Source: Dolomedes plantarius
Lineage: Eukaryota > Arthropoda > Arachnida > Araneae > Dolomedidae
NCBI GenBank assembly: GCA_907164885.2
Contig: OU015496.1
Span: 1,198,511 to 1,262,510 of the forward strand
DNA length: 64,000 bases
Direction: 5' to 3'
Part shown: piece after piece, positions 35,038 through 46,605 of the stretch
Layout: every line of letters starts with the position of its first letter
How positions within the stretch are numbered: the first letter of the stretch is position 1
Notes under the pieces: generated by a model
Told to the model about the DNA's origin: nothing
Database searches by the model: none
What the model saw: only the letters and a program-made list of their open reading frames with translations
Made by a program: the position numbers and the translations under genes

Positions 35038-36432
35038 CACACTCTCACAAAAAATATATGCACCCTGAAGGAATCGAGCTACTATCACGAAACTTGGCAG
35101 GAATGTAGTCTGGTAAGAGATATGCAAATGATTAAAATTTTGACGCCAATGAGACAAGGGTAAGCGCGCTATGCGCATATGAGATGCGCAGTTGGGAGAG
35201 TTTAAAAGCATGATTGCTCGTGCCATAGGGTTATTCAAACAGATCTGTCAACTTGGATGGTCGGTAATGTGATTAGAGATGTCTCTGAGACATAACCGTC
35301 AACAGTACGAACAATTGTCGGACTTTGAGAGGGGGCGTATAGTAGGCCTCAGAGAAGCAGGTTGGTCAAACAGGCGTATTGGCTGCCCCCTGTGTCGGAG
35401 CGATATGGTAGTTGTTCGGTGTTAGCAACAATGGATCACGGAAGGGATATTCTACCATCGCGGAGTGTCAGGGCGTCCCAGGAACACAAATGCGCCCGAG
35501 AATCGCGCAATCATAAGAGCTGCCACGTCCAAATCAACAACGTCGCTAGAATCGCTTCGACACCATTTACCACCTTCCAGATATCCGTTGGTATCAAGGG
35601 AAATCATTCGGAGAAGACTGGCCGACGTCCATTAAGATGCCTACCACCGACCCCACATCATAGCAGTGTCGACTGGATTTTTGCCTGCCTCTGGCAATCT
35701 GGAGTGTGACCGACTGGAAGCGTGTGATCTTCAGCGATGAATCCCGATTCAGTTTCAATGCTGATGACCAGAGCATACGCGTTTGGAGGCGGTCAGGCCA
35801 CCGGTCCGATCCGGCATTTGTTGTCGAGAGGCATACGGCGATTACACAAGGTGTGACAGTGTTTGGAGCGATTTGTTGGGACACACGATCACCTCTAGTC
35901 GTCCTTCAACGCACTTTGACGGCATGCAGTTACGTGGACGAGATTTTAACGCCAGTTGTACTGCCTATGCTATCAAGTCGCCCAGGTGCCATTTATCAGG
36001 AAGACAGAGCTCGTCCACTTACCGCGCGACTCTCCCAACAATGTCTTCAAGGATATGACATACTCCCATGGCCTGCCAGGTCACCAGACTTCTCGTTGAT
36101 AGAACACGTGCTTGGAAGGCAACTGCAGCCATCCCGGAATACTGGTGAATTAACTGCCCAGTTGCAAAGATTCTGGCATGATCTTCCGGAGAAGGTCATA
36201 GGTGACTTCATTGATTCGATGCCTTGTCGTGTTTCGGCTTGTATAGCTGCCAGAGGTGGATTTGCTACTTACTGATTTGTAACCTTTTTCAAGCCATATC
36301 TTTTTAATAAAACGATCTGTTCTGAATTTGTAATCATTTGCTTATCTCCTCATACACTACATACAGGTCATGTCAAGTTTCGTGATAGCAGCTCCTTTCC
36401 TTCTGGGTGCATATATTTTTTGTGACAGAGTG
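35038..36432 (+). mobile_element. Tc1-like element T3, 1395 bp
   Basis: The ends are CACACTCTCACAAAAAAT and the inverse ATTTTTTGTGACAGAGTG, with TA at 35036-35037 and 36433-36434. Inverted similarity continues inside (GGGTGCATATAT; CACGAAACTTG with CAAGTTTCGTG). It belongs to a different Tc1 family from T1. Confidence 0.9.
35279..36275 (+). pseudogene. Tc1 transposase of T3, degraded
   Basis: ATG at 35279 gives MSLRHNRQQYEQLSDFERGR, the start of the helix-turn-helix region. TAG at 35423-35425 interrupts it, and the same frame continues (QQWITEG, then GRPRNTNAPENRAI). Frameshifts near 35630-35700 separate it from the catalytic part at 35706-36275. That part has FSDESRF (first Asp), IYQEDRARP where QQDNARPH is expected, and SPDFSLIEH (Glu). 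The His after the second Asp is Leu. The terminal RGGFATY is followed by a normal stop. Confidence 0.88.
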
Positions 36433-36434
36433 TA

Positions 36435-37588
36435 TTTTATACGATGTGTTTATTTGTTATTTCTTCTCTCATTTGAAATTTAACGAAATTTTAAGTCCTT
36501 AATACTACAGTTGTAGTTAATGAGAATATATTTTGAGAAAGGAAAAATCCCAACCTATTTTAGAAAAACAGACATTAAACAGCCTCGTTGAGGATTAAGA
36601 AATTTAAAAGGCCTGTTTGGTATATTCATCAAGAACAATAAACACTTACTTAACTGAAAAAGCGCTCGAACTGTAATGTTTTATTAGTTGATTTCACAAA
36701 GACGAATGAAGATGAATGGTTCCAATTTTTTTACGAATGAGTATTGTAGAAATTTCATGGGGTTGCACCCGCTATACACGAAGTAATCTATTATTCTACA
36801 TCGACGAACACAAACACTAAGCAATCATACCGATGTACTCAAAAGCAATCATATCGGCGAACTAAATTCTCCTTTAATTTGGCTTGCCTTTTGGGCGTAT
36901 TAGCGCGCTTGTCGAACTGACTTCGTCATCAAGGAAGAGCTGGTACCAACACGGAATGATGGAAAATAGAGTCAAGGCAATAAAGACTCCAGCCATTGAA
37001 GAAACCATGCCCAATACTACTCAACCTTAGACGGGAAGTAACGCAAAAATAAAAATAGTAGATATGAAATTTTCATACGCTAAAAGAGATCCATCACAAA
37101 AGGGTTACGAATGGAGCTTTTCCCAAAGAATAAAAAATAGGCAGGCAGCACTACTGATCCAAAAGTGAAAATAAAACAAACTTGGAGATTGCAGGAAATC
37201 TGCAGACAGAAAGTTACATAATATGTATATATATAGACATTAATGTCTCTAGTCTTTAACCAAACGCTGGAAAGTACTGACTCTGAGGAAATAATGGAAA
37301 ATTTAGTTGAATTAATGGAGACGGATGGGGAGTGAAAATTTTTAAGTTTCACACGGTTTCTTTTTTGATATGAAAGCTTGACTCTGGAAAAACTCTATAA
37401 AATTCGCTTCCAAAGGATAGATACTATATAGAACAAATTCGGCACTCTTTAGACTTGTTAAAAACTCATGAGAATTTTGTCCGAAAAGCTCGCAATTTTG
37501 TTACATATTCCTTCTCGTGTTTTTCTGTCATTGGTGGAAGCTTGTATGAATCTTACATTAAGAATAAGTTTAGAATTATTTGATAATA
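36435..37588. other. Unassigned AT-rich DNA
   Basis: No gene or element recognised. The longest frame is a 90-codon minus-strand one without supporting features. Confidence 0.35.
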
Positions 37589-37775
37589 CAGTTGGCTCTC
37601 TGTTTAATGACTTTCAAGGGACCGCGAAAAATCGTCTTTAAGTAGAGATCGCCCTTAAACAGAATTTGTGAAAAAATAACATTTCCCATAAGGTCGGAGG
37701 GGCCGGGACTGTGAAATATCGTCTTTAAATAGAGATCGTCTTTAAGTAGAGCGTCGTTAAACTGAGAGCCAACTG
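37589..37775. mobile_element. 187-bp pogo-like MITE
   Basis: The ends are CAGTTGGCTCTCTGTTTAA and the inverse TTAAACTGAGAGCCAACTG, with TA at 37587-37588 and 37776-37777. Inside, TCGTCTTTAA-type motifs recur in both arms. Size, TIR form and TA target fit a pogo/Tigger-derived MITE. Confidence 0.85.
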
Positions 37776-37799
37776 TATACCGAATAGGCAATTTGTTAT

Positions 37800-38997
37800 G
37801 ACCACCTGACAGTTTGATGCAATCCAGTTTGACGTCACACTGTTGCTGTTAGAGGGAAGATTGGTATAAAAGATATTGCTGGATGATTACAAAGACAGTT
37901 GAAGTGTATTATATGTGAGGGAATGGGTGAAAACGCGATTTAAAGGACTTTGAACGGGGAATGATTGTGGGTGCAAGAAGCAGCTGAGCGAGTACGATCG
38001 AAACTGCGACGCTTGTGAAGTGTTTAGGAGCAGCTGCTGTTCATGTTTACAAAGAGGGGGATACCAAAAAAAAAAAAAAAACCTGGTCTCAACGTAAGAC
38101 GTGGGGTCGTCACCGGCTTCTGGATGCTCGAGCTTAAAGGAGAGTTCCAGATTTGTCCAGTCCAACAGATGGACAACAGGACGTCAAATTGCAGATAATC
38201 TAAACAAGGGATCAACTCTAAGGGCCTGTTCACATAGGAGTCCGTTGCGTAGCGTTAAGGGAAAGATGACGTTGAGACGAAAATAAACCAATCATAGGCC
38301 TCCAAACGATTAGCAAAGAAATTTTAACGCCTATGATTGGTTTATTTTCGTCACAACGTCATCTTTCCCTTAACGCTACGCAACGGACTCCTATGTGAAC
38401 AGTCCCTAATGGTCTCTGAGTTTATTGTTCACCGCACGTTATACCGCTTTGGTTATAGAAGCCGAAAGCCTTGGCTGTCTGTATCTAATAAGATCAAACG
38501 TCTCTAGTTCGCACAGGATTACAAAGAATGGACAGTAAATGGATGGGAAAAGGTAATGTGGTCGGATGAATTATGTTTCCAACTACACCGTGAAGATGGT
38601 AGATTGCAAATATGAAGAATACAACACGAGAACGTAGACCCTAATTTCAATACCACCGGACTTCAAGGTGGTTGAAGCAATGTTGTGGTTTGGGGTATGT
38701 CAACCTGGGATTGTATGGACACTTTAATTTCTATGAGAAGATGTCTAAATGCCATAAGGTATTTAAATATTGTCACTGGCCCAGTATATCCAGACGTGTT
38801 ATGGTTACCCCCACTGGAGATGGATACATCACGCAGGACAATACTCCATTCTACAAAGCTCACATTGTCCACAGATGGTTTGAAGAATATAACGGAGACT
38901 TCACCTTGTTTGCTTTGCCTCATCACCAGATCTCATTCCAGTTGAGTATTTGCGGGATAAGATTGAAAGGAGCATCATGCAGCTGCATATCATATAC
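37800..38997 (+). pseudogene. Old Tc1-like relic, interrupted by a MITE and a hAT relic
   Basis: Translated fragments in shifting frames include DFERGMIVGAR (HTH start), TGRQIADNLNKG, RTLYRFGYRSRKP, EKVMWSDE (first Asp), GGSNVVVWG-like sequence, ITQDNTPFYKAHIV (second Asp) and a final IERSIMQL-like segment. The Harbinger-type MITE at 38222-38406 lies between two halves that join in frame when the MITE and one TAA are removed. An A16 run interrupts the N-terminal part near 38066. A hAT relic begins at 38998 and cuts off the 3' end. Confidence 0.78.
38222..38406. mobile_element. 185-bp PIF/Harbinger-type MITE with TAA duplication
   Basis: The left end is GGGCCTGTTCACATAGG and the right end the inverse of GGGACTGTTCACATAGG. 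It is flanked by TAA at 38219-38221 and 38407-38409. The arms are about 77 bp and nearly perfect, leaving a central loop of about 30 bp. A 3-bp TAA target duplication with GGGCC-type ends is the hallmark of PIF/Harbinger derivatives. Removing it restores the reading frame of the Tc1 relic it entered. Confidence 0.92.
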
Positions 38998-40030
38998 CAG
39001 GGGTGTCCAACCCGCGGCCCAAAGCAAGTATTAGTGCGGCCCAGAAAAAGAGCTCAAAGTGAAAAATATTTCAATAGCCCGCCTCGGAGATGATGGCAGG
39101 TGGCCATTACAGATCCCGCTTTGTTCATTCAACAAATCGACAATACATCATTTGAAATATCTCTAATTTTATACATAATTCTGTGCGTAATTTCTGTGTA
39201 TTAATTTCGTTACAAAACTGAAAAGGTGATTTTACACTTTTAAAATTTCATATTTGTAACGGTATTAATTGCCATAAAATCGAAACCATTTTCTAGTGGC
39301 GAATTTCTTAAGGAATGGATAGAAAGCGTGGCAGATATAATTTGCTCTAATAAGGAATGTGATATCTAAAATCAGTTTGTCTCATCAAACTATTTCCAGG
39401 AGAATTGAACAACTTGGGAAATATATCGAAAACGACTTAAAATGTAAAATTTCTAGTTTTAAGTTTTATTCTTTGTCGATGGATGAAGAAACTGATAATA
39501 CTGACACGGCTCAATTTGCCATTTTTATTAGAGGTATAGATAACGAGTTTATTGTAACTGAAGAAATCAGTATAGTTGCAGATGGTATCCCAGCCATGAT
39601 AGGCAAAAAAGAGGGACTTGTAAGATTAATAGAAGACGATGCCATCGCTGTTGAAAATTCTCGTTTAATGACTTACCATTTCATTATGCACCAGGAAAAA
39701 TTATGAGGAAAAGCTTTAAACATGGATCATGTTATGCAAACCGTCGTCAAAACGGTGAAGTGTATAAGGACTCGGGGATTGAATCATCGCCAGTTTCAGG
39801 AATATCTTAAAAGCTGGGATGCTGAGTATGGCGATATCGTATACTTAACAGGAATAAGGTGGTTCAGTTGAGGTCAAACGTTAAAAAGCTTTTATAGCCT
39901 AATTGATGAATCAAATTGCTTATATTGAAAAAAAACTTGTGCTAGAACTTGATGGTGACAACTGGCTTGCAGATTAAGCATTTTTGATAGATTTGACTGC
40001 CCATTTAAATGCTTAAAACACCCGTCTTCA
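38998..40030 (+). mobile_element. hAT element relic; right end not found
   Basis: Starts CAGGGGTGTCCAACCCGCGG, a common hAT-type terminus, directly after the truncated Tc1 relic. A decayed transposase follows. I did not find the inverse end or an 8-bp duplication, so the right boundary is only where coding similarity fades. Confidence 0.6.
39330..39970 (+). pseudogene. hAT transposase relic (ZBED5/SCAND3-like)
   Basis: The frame from 39359 reads SLSHQTISRRIEQLG, then FYSLSMDEETDNTDTAQ (first catalytic Asp region of the RNase H-like fold), then VADGIPAMIGKK (second Asp region). Relatives have an intervening stretch between these that looks deleted here. After TGA near 39704 the frame goes on with [38 protein letters not shown] and another TGA. 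These blocks are characteristic of the hAT lineage related to vertebrate ZBED5/SCAND3 and GTF2IRD2 fusion genes. No BED finger is visible upstream. Confidence 0.82.
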
Positions 40031-40625
40031 GGGTAAAAACCAACTTATCGGTACAAGGTTACAAACAATAAACGCGTTCCAAATGAAATTGAAATTATGG
40101 CAATCCATGTAAGTTCACAATTTTTTGCATTTCGAGACGCTGACCAAGCATAATTCTGAAAATGGTAAAAAAATACGCAGCCTTGCTTTGTAGCAAACAC
40201 TGCTGCTGTTTATTCTATGTTATCTATTCATTCATTTTTTGAGAAATTCCAATTATTTATTTAAAAATCGGAACATCCAGGTTTATTTCCAAAATCACAT
40301 TATTTCATTTTATTTAAAACGTATTTATGGCAAAAAACTAATAGATTTCCTTAAACTGTTCAACCCCCATTTTTGGTAAGTAAATTCTAGCTTATTATTC
40401 AAAATTAATTCCCATTGCATCGCAGTTGTATTATTATAAAGTTCATTAACAAAATAAATCTGTTTTAACTAATAGAAAAGTTTTGTGTATTGTTCTTTTC
40501 TCTATTCTTTATGTCAGTTATCTATTCTTAAATATTGTTCTTTTTATTTTATTTTTCTCTATTAAATATTTTTAATGATCGTACAAACGGTAAGTTGGAT
40601 TAGTTAAGAATTTTACTTTGCTTAT

Positions 40626-40701
40626 TACCCGGATTATCAAGATTTTCAATTGTTCGGATTGCCTATGGTCCCAATTAGTCCGGATGAACGAGGTTTTACT
40701 G
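40626..40701. mobile_element. Solitary pogo/Tigger-type right end
   Basis: AATTAGTCCGGATGAACGAG followed by GTTTTACTG and TA at 40702-40703. Its inverse, CAGTAAAACCTCG, is a typical Tigger-type terminus. No matching left end was found upstream in the window, so this is a fragment. Confidence 0.5.
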
Positions 40702-40703
40702 TA

Positions 40704-42013
40704 CTAAATATTTTAGGTAACAAAATATTGAGAAAAAAGGGATAAGAGATTTTTGAACACGTGAGATAGTTTGATGTTTGAGAATTATTTAAATTTGAAA
40801 AGACAGTCCGGTCATAAAAGAGTCAAAAAGGAAAAAAAATTTGAAAGTTGATCTATAAACCTAGAAGATGGTTTTTTATGTTTAGTAGAAGTGCACATCC
40901 GAAAACGATAAAATATTGCTATTTACTGAAATATTTCGAATGCATAAAAATATTTTTAAAAGCTTATGCATTTTCGTCATCAATCATTACTTGAGAGAAG
41001 AGAGCACTTGGGAATGAATTTTAAAAAATAACCGTTATTAAAAAAAATATACCGGAAAATTGGATTCAAATGTTTTATGACTGTTATAAAACTGCATATT
41101 TTTTGTAAAAAGAGAAACACTGAGGGAAATGTTTTGAAGTGACAAAAATGCTTTCGGAATAACCTGCAGCCATTTTTCTGGCGTTTTATACATTTTTATC
41201 AGTGTGATGCAGAATACAACTGATAGGAATCAAATATGCAAAAAAAAATTTTTAGAGAGCTAAAAAAGATGCTTCAAATGCTAATGAGGGAGTTCATTTG
41301 TCACTTTTTAGTGTAATAAAAAAGTACAGCAAGAAAGCCTTTAATACAAATAGAAATAATTTTGAATAAATAGTTTCCTTCCCTTGTTTGGTTATAAAAA
41401 CTTTGATGGGATTCTGGGAAAAAACTAATAGCAATTTTCGATCTGAAAATCTTTGAAGAGTTAGAACTTGTACGGTTATAGAAAAGATAACTTAATTTAG
41501 AAACCGAATCCTCCAACCTCCTGAAAGGTTCTCTTTTCTGTGTCAAAGAAGTGGTTTAAAAAGGAGGAAATAAAATTCTAATTTAAATCTTATTTGCTTT
41601 ATTCTTTTCCATCTCATAACAAAATGAGACACTTCTTTCGTCGCCATTATGTGGTTATAGGGACGTTTTTATCCTTCTTTTGCCTGGAGGGTTTACTTGT
41701 GATATTTGCAAGACATGCAATCCTAACAAACACAAATGTGTTTTTGGAATTTTTTTCTATTTTGTCCAACGTGTTTTTTCTATTTTAAGCTTTTTTATTT
41801 GTCTGTGCTTTGTTGGAATGTTCGGAAAGTAACATTGAAAAAAAAGATTAACTTTGACAATCTATGCGTATTGTAACATTCTGTGCGATATAGTGCAAAT
41901 TGAAAATAATGTACATCAAGATAAAATCGAGAATGTTTCTATTTATATATATAATGGGGAAAGATAATAATAAATGTTACTTTTCAGGTGTTTATATAAT
42001 ATATATATATTTA
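40704..42013. other. Unassigned AT-rich DNA
   Basis: No gene or element recognised in this stretch. Confidence 0.35.
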
Positions 42014-42088
42014 CTAGCTGAAAACCCGCGTTTCGCTACGGAGTACATTCAAATTAAATACAGCGGTCAATGTATGCAATTAATGCCA

Positions 42089-42153
<65 letters not shown>

Positions 42154-42218
42154 TTATTTATTTATTTATAATAAATGCGACGATCAATATACACAATTGA
42201 TGTAGAAAAAAATATATA

Positions 42219-43868
42219 CAGTGGCTCCCAAAAGTGTTCGTACACTTACGAATTTCAATGAAATAGGGGTCTATCCATTAATTAAAATGAATATTTCAGA
42301 ATGGGTATTTAATAATAAGATCTATAATCTATTTTTAACAAAACTACATGAAATATTTTTAAAACATAGTAAAACTTTATTTTTAAGAAACCGGTAATCA
42401 AAAAGTAACAAAAACGACGCAAAAGTCATCGTACATTGAAATATTTTCGGATAAATTCATAATTAAAATTATTGTCTAGCGCTTTATTGTTATTTTTGAA
42501 TTGTGGTGGCATTTAAAATATCGTTTGACTTTAATTTTTGCTTGCCTACTCCGTAATATTCTATTTATTATTTAAAAATGGCTCGTAGTCGTAAAGAAAA
42601 AACAAACAGCATTCGAAAATTGATTATTTTTCATCATAGTAGTGGTAAATCAGTTCGGAATATTGCTAAATTACTTAATTTATCCCATTCTACTGTGCAG
42701 TATGTGAAAAAACGCTTTAAAGAAGAAAATTGGATCGAAAACAAGGTAAGAAAAGTCTGTCTGGCAAAGTTAACAAAACGTGATCACAGATTTATAATTA
42801 GAAAATTTGTGAAAAATTCACGTTTGAGTGTTGTAAAAGTTTCTGCAGAATTCAATAAAACATTTTCTACTTCAATTTCACCCGAAATTTTTTGACGAGT
42901 TCTCAGAACAGTTGGATTACATGGGCGCTCTGCCCATAGAAAATTTTTTGTGAGTCAGAAAAACAGAAAGTTTAGGCTTCCCTTCGCACTATCAATGATA
43001 AATAATCCCTAAACCTATTAGATTAATGTCTTATTTGCCGATAAACATTTTTGGTGCTGATGGGCGTATAATTGTATGGAGAAGAAAAAAATGAGGAACT
43101 TAATCCCAAGAACTGAGTAGGAACAGTTAAGCATGCCGGTGGAGGTATCCTTGTGTGGAGTTACATGTCAGCATCAGAACTAGGAAATTTGGTATTTATT
43201 GATGGTATAATGAATCATGCTGTTTTTATAGATATTTTAAGAGACAATTTAAAATTATCAGCTCAAAATTTGGATATTGGAAACAACTTTGTTTTTTATC
43301 AAGATAACGATCCTAAGCACACGGCTCTCAACGTTCGCATCTGGTGTCTCAATAATTGTCCATAAGTTTTGAAAACACCACCTCAATCTCCAGATTTAAA
43401 GCCAATAGAACATATATTTCGAGAGGACTGAAGGTTCGAGTACGAAAATACGACGTTCACACGAAAAGGAAACTAAAAACATCTATGATGGAAGATTGGA
43501 TGAACATTGATGCAAAAATTACAAAAGAAATAAAGCAATCTATTCCCAGACGTTCAAAGCTGTTGGGCATGCGAAAGGATATCTTACTAAATATTAATTT
43601 AACGAAAAATTAGAATATTTACTAATATGTAGAGATTTTTTACAAGTTTACGATGACTTTTGTGAGATAAAGTATTTGTTACTTTTGGATTATTGGTTTC
43701 TTAAAAATAAAGTTTTACTATGTTTTCAAAATATTTCATGTAGTTTTGTTAAGAATAGATTATAGATCTTATTATTAAATACACATTCTGGAATATTCAT
43801 TTTAATCAATGGATAGACCCCTATTTCATTGAAAATCGTAAGTGTACGAACACTTTTGGGAGCCACTG
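42219..43868 (+). mobile_element. Tc1-like element T5 with ~200-bp TIRs, inside H5
   Basis: The ends are CAGTGGCTCCCAAAAGTG and inverse, with TA at 42217-42218 and 43869-43870. The inverted repeats extend about 200 bp (to the GAAACC...AAAAGTAAC segment), with roughly ten mismatches by eye. When removed with one TA, the flanks join into the sequence seen in uninterrupted Helitron copies. Confidence 0.93.
42578..43613 (+). pseudogene. Tc1-like DD34E transposase of T5, degraded
   Basis: ATG at 42578 gives MARSRKEKTNSIRKL and a helix-turn-helix (GKSVRNIAKLLNLSHSTVQY). TGA follows PEIF near 42893, and the same frame resumes (RVLRTVGLHGRSAHRKF). The middle is frameshifted. FADKHFW near 43038 marks the first catalytic region, with Lys-His where Glu-Ser is usual. 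GGGILVWSYMSASELGNLVF follows, then YQDNDPKHTA (second Asp), then SPDLKPIEH with Glu. I count 34 residues between the last two. TAA near 43363 interrupts that segment. Confidence 0.88.
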
Positions 43869-44374
43869 TATATTTATAAAAAAATCGTAAGGGATATTTT
43901 TATAGACAAAATAATGTCCGATCGTCTGCCGCATTAGCAAGAAAAAATATTTTTTTGTCTATTTAGTAGTTATGCACGTGACGATAAATTCATTTAAAGT
44001 ACCAGAAAAAGAAATTACGTGATCGGCATTTAATAAATTAAATTCTAAAAATTAATCTTTACAAATTCACCAAAAATCAGAAAATGGAGGTAAAGATTCG
44101 AAAAAGATTTCATTTTAATGGAATTTTTATGATCTTTCTCGTGATATAAATTTTATAACCCTCAAATTATTATTTTAAATGCAAACTTAAAAAAAGTTAC
44201 TAAAATTGCTTAAATATTTAATTAAAAAAAATCTAAGAAGAATTTTTCAAAAATCTCTCTTAGTGCCCCCCTACACTATAAGAAGAATTGCCATGCAAAA
44301 TTTCAGCCCTTTAGGTCCAGCGGTTTGGTGTGTGCGTTGTATGTCAGTCAGTCAGTGAGTCAGTTACGGAACTG

Positions 44375-44479
<105 letters not shown>

Positions 44480-44551
44480 CTAGAACTTTTTAATTTTTAA
44501 TAGTAGTATACGTTAGTATATATTTTTCTTGAGTTTAAAAGTGTATAAATA

Positions 44552-44770
44552 CTGTCCGACCACAGTACGAAGAACCACGGTTGGCATAGCACCAAGACGA
44601 TTCTATTCACGTGTAGGTAAGGCTGCTGAGGAAGGAGGGGGGAAAGTCTCGTATTCTCTCGACATTCTTTAGAATCGGTTACTAACTGCGCTTGCTTGAT
44701 TTTTCCTCGTCTGTTATTTTGATTATTATATTAAAATTAATAAAATATTATATTAAAATTAATATAATTA
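44552..44770 (+). mobile_element. P-family element, copy P4 (left end only)
   Basis: CTGTCCGACCACAGTACG follows TA (44550-44551). The P-family leader continues to the TATATTAAAATTAAT segment just before the usual start codon, where the sequence departs. Only the 5' leader remains. Confidence 0.82.
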
Positions 44771-44884
44771 AATAAAAGGCTGGATAAGAAAATCACCATC
44801 ACTAAACGATAATCGTATAGTGTGAACTAACTCTCCTAACACTCAATTGAGATACAACACTTTAAATGAGCACACTGGACATAA

Positions 44885-44927
<43 letters not shown>

Positions 44928-44928
<1 letters not shown>

Positions 44929-45300
44929 CAACAAACACAGAAGCATCGGGCCGGGGTCGGAAGGTTCCGGCCAGCCGATTTCACCACTGCCGGGCCGGCG
45001 CATTAGGTCAGTATCGTTTCCGTCACGGCTGTGTCCTCTCGCCCGCGACTACCCCGTCGACTGCCGGGCCGCTTCCGGTAGGATTCGAGCCATCGTTCAT
45101 CCGACTGCGAACCGTTAGGCAGCCGCGATTAAGCCATCGATGCGGAGATAGCCGGAGCGTAACCGGAGGTTGACGGGCCGGTTACGGGAGCAATAATTGG
45201 TGTCGACATACCGTCATCTACCCATCTCGTAAACAGCAATGTGCCGTAGGTCCGGGCATCATGCCAGCATTCTACCAGAATCGGACCGCCGGCAGTTTTT
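44928..45300. other. GC-rich insert abutting (TA)n, CCCAACAAACAC edge
   Basis: About 370 bp of conspicuously GC-rich sequence begins exactly where a (TA)n tract ends, with CCCAACAAACAC. A second GC-rich segment at 57700-57968 ends with the inverse (GTGTTTGTTGGG) directly before (TA)n. The two share the edge motif but not obvious interior sequence. They look like members of an element class that inserts into TA repeats. No transposase frame is seen. Confidence 0.5.
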
Positions 45301-45837
45301 CAAAGTTTTGCGTAGGACCCTTTCGTTTATATGCTTATTTATTTCTTTGACGATTAACCTCTGATATCAACCCTTTCACTTTTATTATTTTTTTTGCCTT
45401 CATATTTCTAGTATTCTTTCCAGTTTTGCCTTATGTATTTTTAGGTATTACCAAATACTGATCTTTGTTATTACCTAAAAATTTGCATATGAATCACTAG
45501 TTTACTTGTTAGAACAAAACCTCATTTTGCATTAAGATACATTTACCCAAATTTGAAAGTTAAGATAACATTAATACCAACCATTAAAGCTAAATCATCT
45601 TTCCACTCGATCTAAGGTTACAGTTTGATTTTTTTAAATTTAGAATGAGATTATAGTATGTAAAACAGTACTACTTTAATAATTAACCCAAAAAATTTGT
45701 TCTTCCCCAGTATAAAATTTATTAACATAATTTAATAAATTTATAAACATAAATTTGATACATTCTTCAAACCTGAGTAATGTGTAGTGTGTATGATGAA
45801 GCCCATCTTTGTGAGCTTGTGAAAACTTGCTCAGAAG

Positions 45838-46415
45838 AATTTATTTAAATTATTTTTTGGTGTAGAGTTAATAAATGCTCTACAGATAAGAAAATTATTT
45901 TTTGCATAGTTTTGTGAATTAAAGAGTAATTCATTAAATTCTTATAAGTCATTTAAAAAAAATATTTTCTTTTATATTATATTGGACTTTATATCCAACA
46001 CTTGATAGTACTATTTTTGAGAAATAGTACTATGATAGTAATATCTTCTATTGTAATTTTGAGAAATAATTATAGACACACATGTTTTTAAATACAGAAA
46101 AGAGCTGGTTTAAAGTAAAAATAGTTTATTTAGAAAGTACATAGCACATTTACACAATTTTTTTCTATATTTTCTACAAAACAGGATCCTTTCGCTGTAC
46201 CTCTGGCTCCATCTTTACAGCATCTAGGGAAAAAAAAGAAAGAGAAAATCAGTTCATAAATTTATGTGAAAGGAAAATGACTCCCATCCCCAGATATAAT
46301 TTATAAATCAAAAGAATTTATTTAAATTATTTTCCTATGTAGAGTTAGTAAATGCTCTGCAGATAAGAAAATTATTTTTTGCATAGTTTTGTACATTAAA
46401 GGGTAATTTATTGTT
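45838..46415 (+). repeat. Two ~105-bp direct repeats
   Basis: 45838-45945 and 46310-46415 share AGAATTTATTTAAATTATTT, a TGTAGAGTTA-TAAATGCTCT stretch and AAAATTATTTTTTGCATAG with few changes. They bracket the candidate terminal exon at 46105-46223. Confidence 0.85.
46105..46223 (-). other. Candidate 3'-terminal exon with poly(A) signal (minus strand)
   Basis: On the minus strand a pyrimidine-rich tract ending CCCTAG precedes ATGCTGTAAAGATGG. An AATAAA signal lies at 46125-46130 (as TTTATT on the plus strand). This is what a terminal exon looks like. One frame reads VKMEPEVQRKDPVL to a TAG when the preceding base phase is T. Another stays open to a stop near 46150. I recognise no protein. With the three donor-bearing blocks upstream it may belong to a spliced transcript of unknown, possibly non-coding, nature. 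Confidence 0.35.
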
Positions 46416-46605
46416 GTAAAAATAGTTGATTGTTGAAAGTAGTTGAAAAATTCATTGTTGATAAAGTAGAATTAAATAAATCCAATTAGGAAATATAAAT
46501 TCTGAGACAGGGGTTTAAAAAAACTTGATACAAAACAGCACCCAACACATGAGTGCAGTTTTAAATCTGTTGTCATTTTATTGGTAACTACTTCCAAGAA
46601 GTAAA

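Noticed and set aside
42091..42150. TA tract as an origin or matrix-attachment site
   Set aside because: It is only a microsatellite within Helitron H5. No independent evidence exists.
44847..45173. 108-codon frame through the GC-rich segment
   Set aside because: It starts in or before the (TA)n tract, and the rest is Arg/Pro/Gly/Ser-rich as expected from GC-rich DNA read in an arbitrary frame.
46105..46223. Cysteine-containing peptide encoded by the candidate terminal exon
   Set aside because: One minus-strand frame has several Cys codons, but there is no signal peptide, no in-frame upstream exon and no recognisable scaffold. I do not call a secreted or venom peptide.
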